Assembly: GCF_014467075.1 (NCBI RefSeq)
Contig: NZ_AP023027.1
Coordinates: 1,367,501 to 1,431,500, forward strand
Direction: 5' to 3'
DNA: 64,000 nt
Source of the DNA: Anaerostipes caccae L1-92
Lineage (GTDB): Bacteria > Bacillota > Clostridia > Lachnospirales > Lachnospiraceae
This document shows, piece by piece, positions 1-9,448 of this stretch. Position numbers and translations under genes: made by a program. Position 1 is the stretch's first letter; each line of letters opens with the position of its first letter. Under the pieces are notes generated by a model that worked only from the letters and a program-made list of their open reading frames with translations, had not been told where the DNA came from and made no database searches.

Positions 1-2533
<2,533 letters not shown>

Positions 2534-2646
2534 AGGAAAGGTAAGGAAGAAAGTTTGATGGAACGTTCTGTATGTAGTTTTGAAGGTACATAAAATGAAA
2601 AAGCGGGATAAAAAATAAAAGTATTTTTTATCTTTTTGCTGTATAT

Positions 2647-2719
2647 AGGGGCATAGTTCAGTTGGTAGAATAACGGTCTCCAAAACCGCAGGTCGAGGGT
2701 TCAAGTCCTTCTGCCCCTG
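2647..2719 (+). tRNA. tRNA-Trp (anticodon CCA)
   Basis: Cloverleaf folds cleanly. The acceptor AGGGGCA (2647-2653) pairs with TGCCCCT (2712-2718). The D stem is GTTC/GAAT. The anticodon stem carries loop CTCCAAA with anticodon CCA. The T stem is GAGGG/CCTTC around TTCAAGT, and the discriminator is G2719. The 3' CCA is not encoded. It lies 113 bases after the 23S gene, so it is probably co-transcribed with the rRNA operon. Confidence 0.95.
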
Positions 2720-2721
2720 TT

Positions 2722-2757
2722 AAAAAGTCTAGGAAATTAACTTTCCTAGACTTTTTC
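2722..2757 (+). terminator. rRNA/tRNA operon terminator, bidirectional
   Basis: A perfect stem AAAGTCTAGGAAA/TTTCCTAGACTTT with loop TTAAC, flanked by an A run on the left and a T run on the right. It closes the rRNA-tRNA transcript. Read from the other strand it also serves the small gene at 2760-2936. Confidence 0.9.
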
Positions 2758-2759
2758 TT

Positions 2760-2936
2760 TTACTTATTATCACAGTCAGTTTTTTTATCCGTAGGATATC
2801 CGTTTCCCTGTGCATCTGTTCCGGGATCAGCTGATGCCGTGTCATTGCTTTTTTTAAGCGCATGATTTGTGATACCGGCCTCATAGGACCCTTTTGGAAT
2901 TGTATTGATTTCTTTATCGCCTCTTGCTTTTTTCAT
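2760..2936 (-). CDS. small hydrophilic protein of unknown function (58 aa)
   Basis: I do not recognise this protein. It is short, charged and lacks membrane segments. The N-terminal part is basic (MKKARGDKE), the middle carries KGSYEAG, and the C-terminal half is rich in D, N, T and K (TDKKTDCDNK). The start at 2936 is chosen because AAGGAGG lies just upstream of that ATG; an in-frame ATG seven codons further upstream has no such site. It is convergent with the rRNA/tRNA operon and shares its bidirectional terminator. The good ribosome binding site and terminator support a real gene, but no function can be given. Confidence 0.6.
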   Translation of the reverse strand: MKKARGDKEINTIPKGSYEAGITNHALKKSNDTASADPGTDAQGNGYPTDKKTDCDNK

Positions 2937-3112
2937 ATCGGCCTCCTTTTTCTGCATTTATATTATCTCCAAATCAGAAGAAAAGATGAAAGATTTTCAA
3001 ATTAACAGAGTGTCTTTGAAAAGATAAAAAACTCATGCTATTGACAAAACAACAAAAAGGGCTGAAGATGAGATAGTGTTCGGTGAATAGGAAATTGGAA
3101 AGGATCTAAAAT

Positions 3113-3586
3113 ATGAGAAGAAAAGACAGAGAAATTACAGATTTTAATGAAATGCTTGAGATCATGAAAAAATGTGATGTTTGCAGGATTGCATTGAATG
3201 ATGAAGAATTTCCCTATATTGTTCCGCTGAACTTTGGACTAGATATACAAGAAGATAAAGTTTTACTCTATTTTCATTCCGCCATGAAAGGGAAAAAACT
3301 AGATTTGATTACAAAAGACAATCGTGCGGCATTTGAAATGGACTGTGACCACAACTTTATCCTCTATGAAGAGAGAATGAGCTGTACTATGGGGTATGCA
3401 AGTATTACCGGACATGGAATCATAGAATTTGTACCTAAAGAAGATAAATATGAAGCGCTGAAGATATTAATGAGACATTACCATGCAGAGGATTTTAAAT
3501 TTAATACAGATATGATAAAAGTAACGACTGTTTTAAAAATGACAGTTACAGATATGGTCGGAAAGAGGCGAAATAATATCCATTAG
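3113..3586 (+). CDS. NimA-like / pyridoxamine 5'-phosphate oxidase family protein
   Basis: This 157-residue protein has the pattern of the split-barrel flavin-binding family. It opens with MRRKDREI, then MLEIMKKCDVCRIAL, then YIVPLNFGL (first barrel strands), then FHSAMKGKKLDLI, and near residue 100 a SITGHGIIEF strand. Members bind FMN or related cofactors. Some (NimA type) reduce 5-nitroimidazoles, but most have unknown substrates. A TTGACA box lies at 3041-3046 without a convincing -10. It appears monocistronic. Family assignment is firm; nitroimidazole resistance is not implied by sequence alone. Confidence 0.85.
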   Translation: MRRKDREITDFNEMLEIMKKCDVCRIALNDEEFPYIVPLNFGLDIQEDKVLLYFHSAMKGKKLDLITKDNRAAFEMDCDHNFILYEERMSCTMGYASITGHGIIEFVPKEDKYEALKILMRHYHAEDFKFNTDMIKVTTVLKMTVTDMVGKRRNNIH

Positions 3587-3609
3587 AAACTGCATTGCAG
3601 AGCCGGGGA

Positions 3610-3759
3610 TCAGCCCTCTGACTCTGCAACAATTTCCTCCAGAACACGGATGAGGTCGTGAATTGTATTTAACTCCACGTTGCGTTCCAGGATCATATCC
3701 TTTAATTCGATACTGAGCGTTTCAAATTTTGGACGAAGCTCAGGAGAAACATAAGACAT
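3610..3759 (-). CDS. small conserved-looking protein, unknown function (49 aa)
   Basis: A short frame beginning MSYVSPELRPKFETL and ending VLEEIVAESEG. The ATG at 3759 is preceded by a GAGGTGAT ribosome binding site at the usual distance. The sequence is predicted to be almost entirely amphipathic helix, with heptad-like spacing of L, I and V, so a small helical or coiled-coil protein is likely. The residue mix is typical of a real cytosolic protein. It sits 45 bases before the YtaF-like gene's end on the same strand, so the two may share a transcript. The last codons lie in a hairpin (TTGCAGAG/CTCTGCAA, about 3595-3629). No function is assigned. Confidence 0.65.
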   Translation of the reverse strand: MSYVSPELRPKFETLSIELKDMILERNVELNTIHDLIRVLEEIVAESEG

Positions 3760-3804
3760 CTTTATCACCTCATAGAATAGTATGGGCAAACATAACGATT
3801 CTTA

Positions 3805-4392
3805 TTAAATAAATAACTCATAAATACCTAAAATCAAGATTAAAAGGCCGGAAATTAAAGCAGCATAGTTTCCGAAAATATCAGACAGAAATCTTTTTCC
3901 TGCGGCCATACCTGTTGTGAGAAAGAATAAACTGAAAAAAAATGTGAAGGCTGAGGTAAGATATGGATTTAATCCGGTAATTCCGGCACCAAAGCCAAGA
4001 CCAAGGTTATTTAAGGTCAGCGCCATTGAAAGAGCAATTAAAGAAGCAATCGGCATGGCGTGCCGCTTGGTGCGGCCAGTAGCCAAGGCCTTTTTTTCTT
4101 TTTCAGAAAGATCATCCGGTACATTCTTTTTAAAAAAGTAATCCATCATCATCCAGATACCGAGAAAAATAATAATCAGGCAGCCAAAGGTATTTGCTGT
4201 GGAAATTGATAGGATGCTCACCAGCCATTCCCCCAGGAACATAGATAGTAAGGTTCCTATGGAAGTGAGAAAAGAAATTGTAATATTATCTACAATATGA
4301 TACCGGCATCCCTTAGTGCCATAGGCGGCGCCAAGAAAAAAAGCATCGATATTCGCTGAGATCGAAAATAAAATGACAGATATTAGATGCAT
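3805..4392 (-). CDS. YtaF/MntP-family membrane protein (putative cation efflux)
   Basis: A 195-residue integral membrane protein with six predicted transmembrane segments arranged as two three-helix repeats. The first helix contains SANIDAFFLGAAYG and the fourth ALTLNNLGLGFGAG. These paired D/N-containing motifs mark the MntP/YtaF family, in which MntP exports Mn(II). The NIDAF and NNLGLG forms resemble YtaF, called a sporulation membrane protein in Bacillus. A basic cytosolic loop (residues about 95-110) links the halves. The promoter region faces that of the PTS EIIA gene. The leader is too short for a manganese riboswitch. Family confident; transported ion inferred. Confidence 0.85.
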   Translation of the reverse strand: MHLISVILFSISANIDAFFLGAAYGTKGCRYHIVDNITISFLTSIGTLLSMFLGEWLVSILSISTANTFGCLIIIFLGIWMMMDYFFKKNVPDDLSEKEKKALATGRTKRHAMPIASLIALSMALTLNNLGLGFGAGITGLNPYLTSAFTFFFSLFFLTTGMAAGKRFLSDIFGNYAALISGLLILILGIYELFI

Positions 4393-4463
4393 ATGAAATC
4401 CTTTTATTTTGTTGTTTTATATATAATATGGCAAAAGTAAAAATCAGTTCTAAATAAAAATAT

Positions 4464-4524
4464 TATTACAACTGGTAATATATTTATATTACCAGTTGTA
4501 ATATGGTTGGAAATATAGTATAAT
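4464..4524 (+). promoter_or_regulatory. promoter of PTS EIIA with two 17-bp operator palindromes
   Basis: A -35 TTGTAA (4496-4501), 17-bp spacer and -10 TATAAT (4519-4524). Operator A TATTACAACTGGTAATA (4464-4480) and operator B TATTACCAGTTGTAATA (4487-4503) have centres 23 bp apart, and B covers the -35. Both fit the pattern TATWACMNNNKGTWATA seen again at the other promoters of this cluster. Repression by the GntR protein at 10699 is inferred. Confidence 0.8.
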
Positions 4525-4560
4525 AATAATATCAAAAAAGTAAGATCAAGGAGGATAAAA

Positions 4561-5004
4561 ATGGTCGGTATTTTAATTGCTACTCATGGAGGATTTGCTG
4601 AGGGCCTGTTAAGCGCAGTGGAACTGATTGCCGGAAAGCAGGAAAAGGTCGAGACTGTCGGCTTATATCACGGAGACGGAGTCGATGAATTTGAAGGTAA
4701 GATTACAGCTGCAATGGACAAGCTGGATGATGGAGACGGTGTGCTGGTATTCGTAGACATCCTTGGAGGAACACCATCCAATACCGTTATGAGGTGCTTC
4801 TCGAAAAAGGATCATATGAAAGCCATTGCAGGTATGAATATGGCGATGGTAGTTCAGGCGGTCATGATGAGAGAAGGAATGGATCTGGATTCTTTATGTG
4901 ACGAGTGTGTTGAGGTTGGCAATCAGCCGCCGATTCTGCTGCATGACATGTATGCGGACATGGTAAAACAGCAGAGTGAGGATACAGAAGAAGACGAAAT
5001 TTAA
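4561..5004 (+). CDS. PTS mannose/fructose/sorbose-family EIIA component
   Basis: A 147-residue EIIA domain of the mannose PTS family. The phosphorylation-site His lies in ATHGGFAEG (about residue 9), followed by the Rossmann-like strand LVFVDILGGTPSN around residues 60-75. It accepts phosphate from HPr-His-P and passes it to the EIIB encoded at 7196. The C-terminus is an acidic tail (EDTEEDEI). It is a free-standing EIIA with its own operator-controlled promoter and terminator, set 2.2 kb from EIIB with two divergent metabolic genes between. AGGAGG precedes the ATG. Sugar specificity cannot be read from EIIA. Confidence 0.93.
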   Translation: MVGILIATHGGFAEGLLSAVELIAGKQEKVETVGLYHGDGVDEFEGKITAAMDKLDDGDGVLVFVDILGGTPSNTVMRCFSKKDHMKAIAGMNMAMVVQAVMMREGMDLDSLCDECVEVGNQPPILLHDMYADMVKQQSEDTEEDEI

Positions 5005-5017
5005 ATTAGCTTTATGG

Positions 5018-5050
5018 ATGCAGCCGGAAAAACCAGCTGCATTTTTTATT
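5018..5050 (+). terminator. terminator after PTS EIIA
   Basis: Stem ATGCAGC/GCTGCAT with an 11-base loop followed by a T run, 14 bases after the EIIA stop. Confidence 0.8.
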
Positions 5051-5054
5051 CTTC

Positions 5055-5132
5055 AGGAAAGACTTTCACGCAAAGTTGTCAAGCCCTTCAAAGAATCAGG
5101 AGTTGGGGAGATGAGGCGGCTTGCCTACTTTG
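5055..5132. repeat. dispersed hairpin repeat, family R2, copy 1
   Basis: Outer arms CAAAGTTGTCAAGCC (5071-5085) and GGCTTGCCTACTTTG (5118-5132) pair at 13 of 15 positions. The stretch CACGCAAAGTTGTCAAGCCC recurs at 16692-16711, and the leading GACTTTCACGC recurs at 50814-50824. It lies just after the EIIA terminator. Confidence 0.65.
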
Positions 5133-5165
5133 CCCATCCATAAAACAAAATGGATCAGTTTAATT

Positions 5166-5195
5166 AAAAAGGGCACCCACAAAAAGCGGATGCCC
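5166..5195 (-). terminator. terminator after the class II aldolase gene
   Basis: On the minus strand GGGCATCCGC, loop TTTTT, GTGGGTGCCC, then a T run. The stem tolerates two G-T pairs. It lies 31 bases beyond the aldolase stop. Confidence 0.8.
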
Positions 5196-5226
5196 AACCA
5201 ACAAAAATGAGTTAGAGTTACCAAAT

Positions 5227-6111
5227 TTAATCTAAGATACTGCTTGCAAAAACTTTCATAGCAGCCTTTACGTTCTCTTTCATGGCAGATTTGCCGGCAG
5301 CAATGATGTCATGGAAGAATACCTTCTCATCTCCGGCAGCGTTGATGAATTCACGAACTTTGTTTCCGCCAGCCATGGCGCTGTATGTATAGTAGTTGAT
5401 CTTAGTAATTCCGTTCTGGATGGAAGTCTTGAAGTCTTCATCAGAAACACCGGAACCTCCATGCATTACGAATGGAATATCGATCTTATTTTTGATTTCT
5501 GTGATACGGTTTAAGTCAAGTTTTGGCTCTGTCAGGTAAACACCGTGAGTGGTACCGAAAGAGATGGCAAGTGCGTCAACACCAGTTCCCTCTACGAATG
5601 CCTTTGCTGTATCAGGATCTGTATAGCAGTCTTCCAAAGACGCAAAGTCTTCGGCTCCCACAGCTCCGCGTCCTTCTCCGCCTCCTACGGCTGAAGTAAA
5701 GATATGCCCTAATTCGGCTTCAACGGACACGCCGGCGGCATGTGCGATCTTGACCATTTCTTTTGTCTCTTCAAAGTTTTCTTCATAACTCTTTGCAGAA
5801 GCGTCATACATAACAGATGTAAATCCAAGGCGGATTGCCTGAACGCATAAGTCAAAGGAAGCACCGTGATCCAGATGAACACATACAGGAACAGAAGCGC
5901 GTCTTGCATAGTCCAGCATGATTGGCCCAATTTCCTGCATAGTGATTAAGTTTTCATGCACCTCTGCATGCTGGATAATGACAGGAACATTGAGTTCTTC
6001 AGCGGCAGAGATCACTGCCTGTATAGATTCCAGATTAGGAACATTGAATGCGCCGACAGCATACTTTTTCTCTTTTGCATCTTCTAAAATTTCTTTCATT
6101 GTTACTAGCAT
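5227..6111 (-). CDS. class II ketose-bisphosphate aldolase (fructose/tagatose-bisphosphate type)
   Basis: A 294-residue zinc-dependent aldolase of the FbaA/GatY/KbaY family. Zinc and active-site blocks are visible: CVHLDHGAS (about residue 77), VEAELGHI (about 131), SFGTTHGVY (about 185) and FVMHGGSG (about 216). It cleaves a ketose bisphosphate (or a related ketose phosphate) into dihydroxyacetone phosphate and an aldehyde. Whether it acts on fructose-1,6-, tagatose-1,6- or another ketose phosphate cannot be told from these motifs. The start is fixed by GGAGG upstream. Its promoter carries two copies of the cluster operator, so this is a catabolic, substrate-induced aldolase rather than the housekeeping glycolytic enzyme. 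Confidence 0.92.
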   Translation of the reverse strand: MLVTMKEILEDAKEKKYAVGAFNVPNLESIQAVISAAEELNVPVIIQHAEVHENLITMQEIGPIMLDYARRASVPVCVHLDHGASFDLCVQAIRLGFTSVMYDASAKSYEENFEETKEMVKIAHAAGVSVEAELGHIFTSAVGGGEGRGAVGAEDFASLEDCYTDPDTAKAFVEGTGVDALAISFGTTHGVYLTEPKLDLNRITEIKNKIDIPFVMHGGSGVSDEDFKTSIQNGITKINYYTYSAMAGGNKVREFINAAGDEKVFFHDIIAAGKSAMKENVKAAMKVFASSILD

Positions 6112-6154
6112 ATCTTATACCTCCGTGAATCATTCATTACTTGGCTATAACAAA

Positions 6155-6206
6155 ATTATAACCGATGGTAATAATAAAGTCAAATGCAAAATTACCAATG
6201 GTAATA
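6155..6206 (-). promoter_or_regulatory. promoter of aldolase gene with two operators
   Basis: On the minus strand the -35 is TTGACT (6178-6183), the spacer 17 bp and the -10 TATAAT (6155-6160). Operator C TATAACCGATGGTAATA (6157-6173, plus-strand reading) covers the spacer and -10. Operator D AATTACCAATGGTAATA (6190-6206) lies just upstream and overlaps the last codons of the epimerase gene. Occupancy of C should block RNA polymerase. Confidence 0.85.
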
Positions 6207-6902
6207 CTGATTGGTTTGAGAGTGAAGAACGGACAGCAGGATCTCTTTATTCTCCTTGACTGTATGCCCGGATTTAAACAGACCGGAAGTACCACCGGTA
6301 AATATGTCGGCCCCGGCCTGGTAAAGGGTATTTACCGTTGAGGGATTGACATTTCCATCAGCCTGGATGGAGACAGACATCCCGGCTTCTGACAGTCTGT
6401 GTCTCATCTCTTTAATATGTCCGAGACTGTTTTGCTGCATGGTTTGACCGGAAAAGCCCGGATTGACAGTAAGCTTTAAGATCCAGGGAACTTCTTTTGC
6501 CAAAGCAAGGAAATCGTCCGGAGGAGCAGTATCACATTTAAAGGCTAATACAGGCTGGGCACCAAATTTCCTTATCAGATCAAAGGTTTTCAGCGGATGC
6601 TCCATAGCTTCGTAGTGCACGGCTATATAATCTGCACCCAGTTTCGCAAAGCGCTCAATATAAGCATCGGGATTGTATGCGGCCAGGTGCGCCTCGATGG
6701 GCAGGGTTACCTCCGAACGCATCATTTCTAATAATGTATCCCCTAAAATGAAGCATTTGTTAAACTTTCCGTCTACCATATCATAGTGGAAAAATGATAT
6801 GCCGGACTGTTCGGTTTCCACAATCTGTTCCTTTAAATGAAGTAAATCCATACAGGATACAGAAGCAGAAACACAGGGTGGATTTAATATAAGCTGTCTC
6901 AT
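6192..6902 (-). CDS. ribulose-phosphate / allulose-6-phosphate 3-epimerase family enzyme
   Basis: A 236-residue TIM-barrel epimerase. The metal and acid/base residues of the RPE family are present: HYDMVDGKF (about residue 39, His plus catalytic Asp), EAHLAAYNP (about 71) and the second catalytic Asp in QADGNV (about 179). LTVNPGFSGQ (about 146) forms the flexible loop and GGTSGLF (about 203) the phosphate-binding end. Members invert C3 of ketose phosphates: D-ribulose-5-P/xylulose-5-P in RPE, allulose-6-P/fructose-6-P in AlsE. The context with a PTS, dehydrogenase and aldolase points to a dedicated catabolic epimerase. An upstream promoter with one operator precedes it, and it probably also reads on into the aldolase gene. 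Confidence 0.85.
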   Translation of the reverse strand: MRQLILNPPCVSASVSCMDLLHLKEQIVETEQSGISFFHYDMVDGKFNKCFILGDTLLEMMRSEVTLPIEAHLAAYNPDAYIERFAKLGADYIAVHYEAMEHPLKTFDLIRKFGAQPVLAFKCDTAPPDDFLALAKEVPWILKLTVNPGFSGQTMQQNSLGHIKEMRHRLSEAGMSVSIQADGNVNPSTVNTLYQAGADIFTGGTSGLFKSGHTVKENKEILLSVLHSQTNQYYHW

Positions 6903-6958
6903 GGATGAAACCTTCCTTTCTTCTATATAAAATGAGAATAAGTTGTTTCTTACTGTTC

Positions 6959-7008
6959 AGTATAAGAAAGAAAATACAGGAATGCAATAAATATAACCGA
7001 TGGTCATG
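6959..7008 (-). promoter_or_regulatory. promoter of epimerase gene with one operator
   Basis: Minus strand -35 TTGCAT (6982-6987), 17-bp spacer, -10 TATACT (6959-6964). Operator E TATAACCGATGGTCATG (6992-7008), a degenerate copy of the cluster palindrome, sits 4-5 bp upstream of the -35. Confidence 0.65.
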
Positions 7009-7085
7009 AAGTTTGTATAATGTTTATATATTTTTTATAAATTTAAGTCACTTTTCACAAAAAGAGCGAAATATCATAAAAAAAG

Positions 7086-7134
7086 TTGACATTTTAGTGA
7101 GTAGTGGTAATATAGAATATAACCAGTGGTTGTA
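7086..7134 (+). promoter_or_regulatory. promoter of the EIIB-EIIC-EIID-dehydrogenase operon with operator
   Basis: -35 TTGACA (7086-7091), 16-bp spacer, -10 TAATAT (7108-7113). Operator F TATAACCAGTGGTTGTA (7118-7134) covers the start region. A half site (GTGGTAATA, 7104-7112) overlaps the -10, with centres 22 bp apart, echoing the 23-bp A/B spacing. Confidence 0.8.
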
Positions 7135-7195
7135 TTGAGGGGCAGCCAAAAAATGAGTAAGAGTTCATATTTTTCTAACGAAGGGAGCAGGCATT

Positions 7196-7675
7196 ATGAA
7201 GATCGATGGTATTGTATTAGTGAGGATTGATGACAGACTGATTCATGGTCAGGTTATGACTTCCTGGCTGAATTACACCAGTGCAAACAAAATCATGATT
7301 ATTGATGATGAAGTTGCAAATGACGCATTTATGAAGAGCGTGCTGAAAACATGCGTGCCGGCAAATGTAAAGCTGGCAACATTCACAGTGGAAAAGGCAG
7401 CAGCAAGATTAAAGAAAGGTTTTGCAGGAGACAAATGTATTATCCTTGTAAAATATCCAAAAACATTATATCGCCTGATGAGTGAGGGAATTGTTTTTGA
7501 TCACGTCAATATCGGAGGCATGGGAGTAAGCGGTGACCGCACAAAGTTCTTCCGCAACATTTCCGCTTCAGAAGAAGAAAAGAAAATGCTGAAAGAATTA
7601 GTGGAGGCAGGATCTAAAATAGGTGTGAGGATCATTGCCGAAGACAGCGAAACCGACATTTCAAAGATGCTTTAG
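7196..7675 (+). CDS. PTS mannose/fructose/sorbose-family EIIB component
   Basis: A 159-residue EIIB of the mannose family. The phosphorylated His lies in RIDDRLIHGQV (about residue 17), followed by the core IMIIDDEVAND. It takes phosphate from EIIA (4561) and hands it to the sugar bound in the EIIC/EIID membrane complex. AAGGGAG precedes the ATG. It is first in an operon with EIIC, EIID and a zinc dehydrogenase, under an operator-covered promoter. No truncation is seen. Confidence 0.93.
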   Translation: MKIDGIVLVRIDDRLIHGQVMTSWLNYTSANKIMIIDDEVANDAFMKSVLKTCVPANVKLATFTVEKAAARLKKGFAGDKCIILVKYPKTLYRLMSEGIVFDHVNIGGMGVSGDRTKFFRNISASEEEKKMLKELVEAGSKIGVRIIAEDSETDISKML

Positions 7676-7757
7676 AGGGACAGACTACATAACCAACAAG
7701 AGAAACAGAACCATATGAGAAACTATCAATGAAAGCGACGAATAAAGGAGGTTAAGT

Positions 7758-8576
7758 ATGAAAATTACATTAATTCAAGCGCTTTTGATTGGTATCGTTT
7801 ATTACCTGGGTAATATCGGTACACCATGGCTATCACTGCTGGGAAGTATCTCGGTTGTATACAAACCGCTGGTAGCCGGAACTTTAGTAGGTTTTATCTT
7901 AGGAGACCCTGTACAAGGATGTATCATCGGCGCAGCAATCAACCTGCCGTATGTAGCATTTATCTCCGCAGGAGGAACCGCTCCTTAGGACCCGGGCCTT
8001 GCAGGTACAGTTGGAACCGCATGGGCAATGGCAGCAGGAGTAAACCCGGCAGCAGCAGTAACAATCGCTCTTCCGCTTGGACTGCTCGGAACGATGGTCT
8101 GGGTAGCACATATGACCTTGGACGTAACCTTTGTACATATGGCTGATAAAGCAGCAGAAGAAGGAAACCTTGAGAAAATTTGTTTCTGGCACGTAGTACC
8201 GCCGCAAATCCTGATGTTCCTGCTCTGTGTTGTACCGGCAACCGCAGCAACTTATTTTGGATCAACGGCTGTAAAAGGAATTATTGATTCACTGACAGGA
8301 CGCCCGCTGACGGTATTAACCGTAATCGGAGGACTGCTTCCGGCTCTTGGTATTGCCATGAACCTTCGTGCAATCGGAAGACCTGGTACACTCCTGTTCT
8401 TCCTTGTAGGATTTATTCTGGTCGTATATCTGAAACTGCCGGTAATCGCTGTAGCAGTATTAGCCGGAGTTATCGGATATTTCTACACAATGTTAAGTAA
8501 CCAGACACCGCAGGCTGCAGCCGCCGGGGATTCCGGAGGAGCAGCACCTATAGAAGACGATGAGGAGGATTTTTAA
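7758..8576 (+). pseudogene. PTS mannose-family EIIC component, interrupted by an in-frame TAG
   Basis: The frame opens with AAAGGAGG and ATG at 7758 and encodes a mannose-family EIIC permease. It starts MKITLIQALLIGIVYYLGN and contains GDPVQGCIIGAAINLPY near residue 52. At 7986-7988 a TAG interrupts the conserved stretch ISAGGTAP[TAG]DPGLAG. The same frame then continues without any indel to TAA at 8576: loops and transmembrane segments of the rest of EIIC, then an acidic tail (EDDEEDF). Total 271 sense codons plus the TAG, the usual family length. Upstream fragment 76 residues, downstream 195. A restart at the ATG at 8028 lacks a ribosome binding site. TAG is an ordinary stop elsewhere in this window (EIIB, GntR, antiterminator), so recoding is unlikely. 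A recent nonsense change or sequencing error is the simplest reading. Confidence 0.85.
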
Positions 8577-8577
8577 T

Positions 8578-9411
8578 ATGGCTGAAGAAACAAAAAGAAG
8601 TTTAACAAAAAAAGAAGTCGTAAAAGCCTTCTGGAGATGGACCTTCTTCTCTCATGCAAACTACAACTATGAGCGCTTGGAGGCAACAGGTCTCGTATTT
8701 GCCATGAAGCCGGTGATTAAAAAGCTTTATGGAGACAGACCGGATGAATATAAAGCATGTATTCAAAGACATATGCAGTTCTTTAACACAGAGCCTCATA
8801 TCGGAGGTGTTATTCCCGGTATTGTTCTGGCTATGGAAGAAGAGCGCGCAAACGGCGCACCGATCACTGATGAGGCGATCAACGGTGTAAAGACCGGTCT
8901 GATGGGACCTTTTGCAGGTATTGGTGATACATTATGGCAGGGTACACTGACACCGATCCTCTTAGCTTTCGGTATCAGCCTTGGATCTCAGGGAAATCTT
9001 CTGGGACCGGTTATCTACACATTGTTAATGTTCGGTATCATGTTCCCGGTAGCTTATATCTGCTGGATGAAGGGATACAGCTTAGGTAAAGAAGGTATTG
9101 AAAAGATTCTCGGCGGAAACCAGCTTCAGATGCTGATCACAGGTGCATCGGCCATGGGTGCTATCGTACTGGGTGCTCTGTCCGCACAGTTTGTAACTGT
9201 TAAGTGTTCTGCGATCATCAAGCTGGGCGCATTGAAGATGAATGTGCAGGAAACAGTATTTGATCAGTTATTCCAGGGAATCTTACCGCTGGCAGTGACG
9301 CTGTTCACCTTATATCTGCTGAAGAACAAGAAGATGAAAGCCACAACTGTTATGTTGATTCTGGTTGTCATCGGAGTTGTATTAGGTGCGGTCGGCTTCT
9401 TAGGTGCATAA
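8578..9411 (+). CDS. PTS mannose/fructose/sorbose-family EIID component
   Basis: A 277-residue EIID, the partner of EIIC in the membrane channel. It begins MAEETKRSLTKKEVVKAFWR. It has the family blocks FSHANYNYERLEATG (about 26-40), HMQFFNTEPHIGG (about 64) and GLMGPFAGIGDTLWQGT (about 107), then a membrane-rich C-terminal half. The start at 8578 follows GAGGAGG at the end of EIIC, one base after its TAA, so translation is normally coupled to EIIC. It is intact although EIIC is broken. Confidence 0.93.
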   Translation: MAEETKRSLTKKEVVKAFWRWTFFSHANYNYERLEATGLVFAMKPVIKKLYGDRPDEYKACIQRHMQFFNTEPHIGGVIPGIVLAMEEERANGAPITDEAINGVKTGLMGPFAGIGDTLWQGTLTPILLAFGISLGSQGNLLGPVIYTLLMFGIMFPVAYICWMKGYSLGKEGIEKILGGNQLQMLITGASAMGAIVLGALSAQFVTVKCSAIIKLGALKMNVQETVFDQLFQGILPLAVTLFTLYLLKNKKMKATTVMLILVVIGVVLGAVGFLGA

Positions 9412-9448
9412 TATATTAAATTGTCAGAAACGTCGTGGAGGAAGAACA

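Noticed and set aside
3585..3630. Hairpin TTGCAGAG/CTCTGCAA as a terminator for the NimA-like gene
   Set aside because: No T run follows and it overlaps the coding end of the small minus-strand gene.
4393..4460. Manganese riboswitch upstream of the YtaF/MntP-like gene
   Set aside because: The leader is too short and lacks the yybP-ykoY conserved bases.
7986..7988. TAG in EIIC as a pyrrolysine or other recoded codon
   Set aside because: TAG is used as a normal stop by EIIB, GntR and the antiterminator, no pyl genes are in view, and EIIC is not a pyrrolysine protein family.
8028..8576. Separate small gene starting at the ATG at 8028
   Set aside because: It is the same frame as EIIC, has no ribosome binding site and encodes only the C-terminal membrane part.
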